DNA of 25,989 nt, from the NCBI GenBank assembly GCA_001642005.1, contig LWCA01000483.1, positions 1-25,989 on the forward strand. Direction: 5' to 3'. This DNA is from Intoshia linei. Lineage: Eukaryota; Orthonectida; Rhopaluridae. The notes beneath the pieces are model-generated. The model had not been told where the DNA came from, made no database searches, and saw nothing but the letters and a program-made list of their open reading frames with translations. This document shows, one piece after another, positions 19,921 through 25,989 of this stretch (positions within the stretch are counted from its first letter, which is position 1; each line of letters begins with the position of its first letter). The position numbers and the translations under genes were made by a program.

Positions 19921-22835
19921 ATGACTTCTTTCGTGAGACCACCAGACGCGCACATATTTCGACCATCAGAAGCAGAATTTGAAAACCCATTTAGTTACTT
20001 TGAAAAAATAAAATGGGCGGGTGAACGTTACGGCATCATCAAAATTATTCCACCTGATAATTGGAAACCAACCAATTTAATAAATAAAAATACATTTAAA
20101 TTTAATCCTCGAAAACAAGATTTATCTAAATTAGAAGCCCATTCTAGAATGGTAAAAATTCTTGTAGCAAAAATGAAAATATTGCATGATTTAAATATTG
20201 GATACAATTTCGATCAAATAAAAAAATTGAATACAGATTTGTATAACTTGCAATGTAATGTGGATAAAATTGGATATTTTAAAATTTATAATTGGAACGA
20301 CACAAACAAATTATTCAACAAGGATGAACCACTATATTCGGCAAAAAATATTTATGAAACATTTCTTTTACCTCTCAAAATTATTGAAAATCTGAATTTC
20401 AAGAATTTGTCTATTAAAAAAAGGCGAAATATAAAACATTCAATAGAGTCTACTTCAATTAAAGATTTACAAAATGTAAAAATTCCGATTAAAAGATACA
20501 AAATGGACGATTTACATTGTTGCCAGTTTTCTTTCGAGGTTTTTGGTAACTTGAGCGATTTTGATGAAAATATTGTACACTGTCCGGATTGTTTATATGA
20601 ATATCACTTGGGGTGTCTTTTCTGGAAAAATGTCTCTCAATGTCCGTATTGTATACACATCAAATATTGCAAAATGTTTCGTCAAGATGATATGATTTAT
20701 TCTTTTGTCATGTCCGAAAAAGAATATAATTTATCTTTATTTAAACGGAAGGCAAATGAATTTAAAAAAAAGATTTTTCCCCGTCATGGTATACCGTCAT
20801 CAGAACAAATGGAAAAAGCTTACTGGAATATTTTACTTAATGACCCCAACGAATATATCGTCGAATATGGAGCTGATTTAAAAATTGGAATTAACTGCAA
20901 AAGTGGATTTCCCATTTTAGCCAATGCTAAAAGTTTGGAAGAAAAGAAATACGCCGTTCATCCATGGAATTTAAATAATATTTCCGTTAATGATCAATGT
21001 ATGTTAAAATTTGTGGATACTGAAATTTCTGGAATGATTACTCCATGGCTTTATGTGGGTATGTGTTTTTCAACGTTTTGTTGGCATACTGAAGATCATT
21101 GGACTAATTCAATTAATTATAATCATACTGGGGCTATAAAAAGATGGTACGGAATTCCGGGATCACATGCTGTCAAATTTGAAAACTGTTTGTATAGTAT
21201 TGCTCCAGAACTTAAAGATATGTCACCTGATATAGTTCATCACATTACAACAATGATAAATCCTACATTTTTGATGAATAGTGGTGTAGAGGTTTATGGT
21301 ATCGACCAAAAATGTGGAGAATTTGTAATTACTTTTCCCAGGGCTTATCATGGTGGTTTTAATCAAGGATTCAATGTAGCGGAAGCTGTCAACTTTTGTG
21401 ACGTCTCTTGGTTACATATGGGTAAAAGGTGCATTGATAATTACAAAATATTGAAGAGAAAAAACATATTTTGTTATGAATTGCTAGTTACGAATATAGT
21501 TGAGCAATGCTGTTCAGGGAAGAATGTTGTCGATTCTCATATCGCCAGATATGTTGCATTGTTTTTTAAAGAACTTGTATCCCAAAGACGTGAAATTTAT
21601 CTTGAAATTAAACAACAGATAGTAAAAAAGAATAAACGAAACATGTATCCCGAGTATAAGGACAATTTAAACATGTGCTGTATTTGTAAAACATATATAT
21701 TTCTCTTGGGAGTAGAATGTGACAAATGCAACCGTAAAAAAGATGAAAAAAATTTTAAATTGGCCTGTCATTTACACTACACAGACATGTGCAGTTGTGA
21801 AATGATATTTAAAAAAGTTGTATACAGATACACTGAATATGAGTTAAACAACATGGTGGACATATTGGAAGATTTATTTATAAATCATTTGGATGACGGA
21901 GAAAAAATACACCTTGAAAATATTGCCACTTATCCCATCTTTTTAGAACCTATTTGCATGACGGATTTAAATGCTGATTTGAACTGTTCAATTGATTCGT
22001 TATTTAAATATTTTGAAAAAAGATTGGAAATGAAAACATTATTGTAATTTTCATTTCATTTGTATTGTAAATATAATTATCATTTTCAGAAATTCGTCGG
22101 AAATAAACCCTGAAACAATTTTAAAATATTATCAAACTAATTGCATCCCCTTCTCAAAAATTGCTGAATTTAATCAAACAAATCTTAAAATGAATTATCA
22201 TAAATTGTTTCACTACCGCAATACTGAATTGATGGTAATTCCTCCATAATTCATGTTATAAATATATCATAGTCCATTAACATTGATTACAATACATTAA
22301 ATAAAATGACATTCACGGAAGATTTAGAATCTTTTAAAATGTTAAATTTTATCAAAGCAGTTCAAAATCTTATTATTTCTGATGCCGCAAATACATTAAT
22401 CCAGGTTTATTTTATATTTTTATTTGTTATTTTATTATTTAGTGTTTTTCGAAAAAAATGTGGATCGATAATGTCAAAAATACCATGAATAACTCTTGTA
22501 CACTTGATGATTTACTAGCTTTAAAATTATTCAGTGTTAATATTTCCGAAAAGGAAACTGATCAAGTTTGTAAACTAAAAACATTAATACATGAAACCAT
22601 ATCATTTTGTAAGGAAATTGAAAATCAATGCAAAATGTGTTTGGATTTGTATTTATTTTTTTTATTTTGTTGACTCATTTTTAGAAATTATGATGATGAA
22701 AAAATTGAAAATATTATCAAGAAAATTGAATCCAATATTTATTACAATCCACACATAATTATTGATTCGTATTGTACATTAAAAGATAGGATTGACTATA
22801 TTAAGATTATTAGTGTCAAACGTGTTAATAAATAA
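19921..22835 (+). CDS. KDM5: Divergent, shortened KDM5/Lid-type JmjC histone demethylase
   Basis: KDM5 enzymes are nuclear Fe(II)/2-oxoglutarate oxygenases that demethylate histone H3 Lys4. Five exons: 19921-22043, 22090-22234, 22273-22404, 22443-22648 and 22685-22835, with introns of 46, 38, 38 and 36 nt. All phases agree, giving 918 aa. Domains: JmjN (about 8-55: IFRPSEAEFENPFSYFEKI, IIPPDNWKP); a degenerate ARID (about 80-160); an eroded PHD finger (about 200-245: CPDCLYEYHLGC, then CPYC, first Cys pair incomplete); JmjC (about 345-510: YVGMCFSTFCWHTEDHW, FPRAYHGGFNQGFN, EAVNFCDVSWL); a C5HC2 finger (Cys586 to Cys626); and a helical PLU-1-like region to the end. Iron ligands His389, Glu391 and His477 and the 2-oxoglutarate lysine (Lys407, in GAIKRWYG) are present. 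The usual C-terminal PHD fingers are absent; typical KDM5 proteins exceed 1500 aa. It is probably a diverged paralogue, and demethylase activity is possible but unproven. Confidence 0.9.
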
Positions 22836-22935
22836 CAGGTTTTTTAGAGAATTATTTATCTTTATACTAAAATTTAGATTTATTTTAGAGTTCATTAACA
22901 TCTTTAATAATTTTTTGTAATATATGTTGTTATAC

Positions 22936-22941
22936 AATAAA
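22936..22941 (+). terminator. Poly(A) signal of the KDM5-like gene
   Basis: A canonical AATAAA lies about 100 bp after the TAA stop, followed by TGTAAG and TTTCTTGTTCTCGTTC, a T/GT-rich downstream element. Confidence 0.7.
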
Positions 22942-23019
22942 CTAATGTAAGTACGTTTTCTTGTTCTCGTTCAATACTGTCGTGTATACATATATTTGTT
23001 AAGTTTTTTTGTGAATTCT

Positions 23020-23154
23020 TTTTTAAGATTTTTTTTATCAAACTTTAATTTTTTTTAATAACCAAAGTTAAATTTTTAATTTGTACAAATTGCTTTATTG
23101 CTTCAGTTAAAGTTTAAAAACAACATTACTGTTTGATAAAAAAAAATCTTAAAA
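23020..23154. repeat. Short foldback repeat, 24-bp arms
   Basis: TTTAAGATTTTTTTTATCAA (in 23020-23043) is mirrored by GTTTGATAAAAAAAAATCTT at 23131-23150, and an inner pair (AACTTTAA / TTAAAGTT) extends the pairing. It is about 135 bp overall. This could be a small MITE or simply a stable hairpin. No flanking duplication is evident. Confidence 0.6.
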
Positions 23155-23300
23155 CCCTTGAATGTTTAATAAAAAAATTAATATGAAAACTTAAACAAAA
23201 TGAAATTTACTCGTCAAAAAAGAATATTATTCTGTAAGGCTTATATTTAGTAAGGACTTATAACTTAGTAGGATGAATGTTTACATTTTTAATTTTAATC

Positions 23301-23675
23301 CAAACATTTGAAAAATATTGGTTGATAATATATTAAAAGTTATTTTTCACTGGAAATGCGTAGATTTCTGTGGTTAAAATTTTTGTCTATATCAAATGGA
23401 ATAAGCTGTATTAGAATAATATTTATTTTTAATTGTAGGACCGAAAAGTTAATTATTTCAAATTTTTATATATATAAAAAATAAATATTAAAGTACTGTT
23501 TTGACCGTAAAGGGTCACTTTTTATGATTAAAATTTGTTGTGTGTGTTAACTGTATCATCTGTAATTTTTTTTAAAATTCTAAGCTGTTTTTATTTAAAA
23601 AAAAGGGTCATCTGGGGTTTTTATCGTGAAAATTATGTTTTTTTAGGTTTCCATTTATGAGAATGCTGATATTGT
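23301..23675 (+). repeat. Dispersed repeat B, copy 3
   Basis: It is collinear with 18784-19210: CATTTGAAAAATATTGGTT, GGAAATGCGTAGATTTCTG, TTGTAGGACC, TTTTGACCGTAAAGGGTC, TGTGTGTTAACTGTATC, AAAATTCTAAG, AAAAAAGGGTCATCTGGGG and TTTCCATTTATGAGAATGCT. It is non-coding. Confidence 0.7.
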
Positions 23676-24210
23676 GATTGTGTGCACAACATACGGTCGC
23701 ATGCGGCCCAAAAGCGTTTATTTGCGGCCAAATATTTATTTATTTAATATTTCTCAATAAATAATTGGCCATTTTCTCAAAATAAATTTAAACTTTCTCA
23801 GTGTTAAAGTAAATTTTAAAATTATTTATACAAATGTTAACAAAATAATCTTAAGTTTTAATAATTCACTTAAATTTAACTCCACAAAAATGCTTATTTA
23901 CTATTTATTTATTTGATATTTATAAATTTTGATATTAAAAATAATATTTGATTAAAAAAATAATACATCTGGTAACGACTTAGTTAAAGTTTATTTTATT
24001 CACTCAATGTGTCAATATCAAGTCAAAAATCTATATTATATCAAGTAGAATGGATTCGATTGAACTACCATCGTAATTTAAAAAAAAAAATTAATCAAAT
24101 TTAGTTACTTTCACGCAGCTTGTGCTTTCGATAACAATGGAGTTATTTTGTTCAGTAATTTTCATGTAAATTATTTCTGAAAATATTAAATTAGTTTTTG
24201 CACTTTTTTT
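23676..24210. repeat. Fragment related to the 11665-12658 hAT-like element
   Basis: GTGTGCACAACATACGGTCG followed by CATGCGGCCC (23683-23712) closely resembles the left end of the exon-15 element (GTGTGCACAACGTGCGGCCG). AAACTTTCTCAGTGTTAAAG (from about 23787) resembles AAACTTTCTCAATGTCGAAG near 12564. The CAG terminus is not preserved. The rest is AT-rich without a gene. Confidence 0.5.
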
Positions 24211-24272
24211 TGGGTCCACAGGTTTTCTCCATAAATAGTAGGGATTCACATGAAAAAGGGTTGATAATGCCT
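24211..24272. repeat. Second copy of the right end of the 1331-2321 element
   Basis: TGGGTCCACAGGTTTTCTCC, then GTAGGGATTCACATGAAAAA and GTTGATAATGCCT follow the same order as 2262-2321 (GTCCACAG, GTAGGGGTCCACAGTGAAAA, GTTGAGAATGCCTG). The other end of this copy was not found. Confidence 0.55.
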
Positions 24273-24351
24273 AACCTAAAAAACCCTTTATAAAAATGGT
24301 ATTAATTTATGTAATTTCTCAATGTATGAAAAGTGTCCACTTTCAAAAGAT

Positions 24352-24412
24352 TGACTGTTATGTACTTGAAAACAAAAGCTAGCGAGGGGAAGGGCGAACT
24401 TTTTTAATTCTA
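24352..24412 (+). repeat. Dispersed repeat A, copy 3 (fragment)
   Basis: TGACTGTTATGTACTTGAAA, then ACAAAAGCTAGCGAGGG and GGGCGAACTTTTTTAATTCT correspond to the first ~60 bp of the repeat A copies at 1661 and 16591. The rest of the repeat is absent. Confidence 0.5.
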
Positions 24413-24824
24413 CAACAAAATTGTACTGAAAGTTACAAATAATTATAAAAAATCTTTGATCATACAAAATATGAGAATGAATTAGTTTTGTGACTTAACT
24501 AGGGTCTACCATCGTAAAACGTAAATTAAACCGAGCTCTAGATTTTCAAATATAATGTTATTAATAATAATAACTTATTATGTATGTTTTTAATACTATA
24601 TTACAAAATCTAACTACAGCCTCGAATTCTACAAAAAAAATTAGAATTTTCGCTGATGAATTTTGTCAAAAATTATCATTTAAACCAGATATTTTTTTCT
24701 GAAATGATTACCTTTTGTTCTTTGTTTTTTCAATTATATTAACTAGTGCACTGTCATATTAGCTAAGCTTCGTCTTTAAATTTTTAATTCATAAAAGAAT
24801 ATGTTCTGTACTTAATTTTATTAG

Positions 24825-24922
24825 AAACTGACAAAATTCGACATGATGAAATTGGAATTTTAATCGAAATATTACACGAAACTGAATCAAATATTATCGC
24901 TAAAACAAAAAAGGAAATGTAA
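24825..24922 (+). other. Possible orphan terminal exon
   Basis: A pyrimidine-rich acceptor (TACTTAATTTTATTAG) precedes 32 codons with a coding-like, charged composition: ETDKIRHDEIGILIEILHE, TESNIIAKTKKEM, then TAA. No upstream exon with matching phase could be identified; 24619-24702 (NSTKKIRIFADEFCQKLSF) is another coding-like patch but ends at a stop. It could be a remnant of a decayed gene or chance. The minus-strand frame here overlaps a MITE and is not a gene. Confidence 0.2.
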
Positions 24923-24947
24923 TTAAATATTTGGCTAATTATATTAA

Positions 24948-25157
24948 CCCTTTCACTGTCTGATGCAATTTTATGTACTATCATCATACATCTGGTATTT
25001 TTTTAATTTAAGCTTGTATTATTTTTAAATTACCTATGTGAAAATGTATGATTATAAAAGAATAAAGTTTTTCAAAATTATGCTGTGTATATCATAGAAT
25101 ACACAGACGTGAAGTGAAATTGCTGTGTATAGTATAGAATACACAGACAGTGAAAGG
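24948..25157. mobile_element. piggyBac-type MITE with TTAA target duplication
   Basis: TTAA (24944-24947) is followed by CCCTTTCACTGTCTG. At the other end CAGACAGTGAAAGG is followed by TTAA (25158-25161). The inverted repeat is perfect apart from one missing C. TTAA duplication and CCY-type ends are diagnostic of the piggyBac superfamily. The element is 210 bp, with no coding capacity. The right half holds two near-identical 40-bp units (25083-25122 and 25123 on), each containing a CTGTGTAT/ATACACAG 8-bp-stem hairpin. Confidence 0.88.
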
Positions 25158-25161
25158 TTAA

Positions 25162-25989
25162 TAATTATTTACTTGTGAATAATTTATAAACATTTAATAA
25201 TAATTTAGGAATTATATACTAATGAAAGGTGGAAAATACAATGTATTAATAATGATAAGTAGTAAATATCAATAAATTTTATTCATTCTTTTTGTTTGGC
25301 ATTATTGAAAGTAATTCCATAAATATTTCATCCGGCTTCCAAGGTTTATCTTCCTATATTTTATTTTATACTTTACATAAATATATACACTCGGTGTGCA
25401 TTGGGTTATTCCAATAAAAAATTTGTTTAAAACTTAAAAGTGGATGTCACCTACATGGCCTATGTAAATAAAAGCTTCAAAATCGAGTTAAATCAAAATT
25501 TATAAAATAGATAATGTAGAAAACATTTCATTCATATAGCGCAAATATTTTAAATTCGAAATAATTAACGCATAACAACAAATATTAATTATTAAAATTA
25601 CAAACAAATAAATAAAACCAATTAAATCAAAGAAAAATATAACTCGGTTCGAGATTGCTTGCTATTAAAAGTTATAAAATTATGACACGAGATTAACACG
25701 CCTATGTTCATTTTGCATGTAAATTTGATTGTTTTTAAGAATAATAAACATTTGTTATTTTAGTGTTTTAACATAAAATAATAATTATCGAAATATGACC
25801 AGTGGTCATTGACCACAATATATTTAGTTGGCCACCCGGGAAGTATCATTTTTATGGTAATATTCATTAGTATCGGAATAATAATTTAAATTTTTTATTC
25901 TAAAATAAAAAAATTTTCATCGAAATACTAAGTAAGATAGTTGAACGAAATTTTATAATTTTGATTTAGATGTTCCAAAAATTCCGTTA
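25162..25989. other. Intergenic, nothing assigned
   Basis: AT-rich sequence without a supported gene. A small exact palindrome-like GTGGTCATTGACCAC lies at about 25802-25816, close to a less AT-rich GTTGGCCACCCGGG patch. No repeat copy was recognised. Confidence 0.4.

Noticed and set aside
24784-24987. 67-codon minus-strand frame
   Set aside because: It begins inside the piggyBac-type MITE and has no recognisable domain.
1-25989. A novel defence or multi-gene system
   Set aside because: The three genes have unrelated roles, no conserved operon-like layout exists in this eukaryotic sequence, and no CRISPR-like array was seen.

Overview
The window looks like nuclear DNA of an AT-rich, repeat-laden invertebrate animal. 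Genes are split by GT-AG introns, the standard genetic code is used, and Tc1-, hAT- and piggyBac-type elements are scattered around. Many introns are very short (35 to 52 nt) and every longer one examined holds repeat-like sequence. I cannot place the species from the sequence alone.

Positions 2435-13987 (+) hold the 3' part of a fibrocystin-L (PKHD1L1-type) gene. I traced 18 exons whose splice phases all agree, giving 2428 residues that start inside an IPT/TIG repeat. They continue through a first G8 domain, a beta-helix, a second G8 domain, a second beta-helix in an 890-codon exon, a membrane-proximal region, one transmembrane helix and a short basic tail. The 5' end lies left of the window. 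Positions 1-2434 are repeats: a dead Tc1-type transposase, a hAT-type end and a ~1 kb hAT-like non-autonomous element.

Positions 14719-15413 (-) hold a probable small secreted protein, 216 aa in two exons, very rich in N-glycosylation sequons. Positions 15414-19920 are mostly non-coding, with dispersed repeats and a broken BED-finger/CGGBP1-like hAT relic at 17192-17714 (-).

Positions 19921-22835 (+) hold a complete five-exon gene for a divergent, shortened KDM5/Lid-type JmjC histone demethylase (918 aa). Its iron ligands are intact but the usual C-terminal PHD fingers are missing. A canonical poly(A) signal follows. The rest (22836-25989) is repeats, including a clean TTAA-flanked piggyBac-type MITE at 24948-25157.

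The most notable observation is a 994-bp hAT-like element (11665-12658, TSD 7 of 8 bases) inserted where the fibrocystin-L gene appears to have been coding. Its own terminal repeat seems to supply the splice donor that removes it in frame. The genes show no obvious pathway link to one another. I found no virus, toxin, CRISPR array or confident tRNA/rRNA gene.
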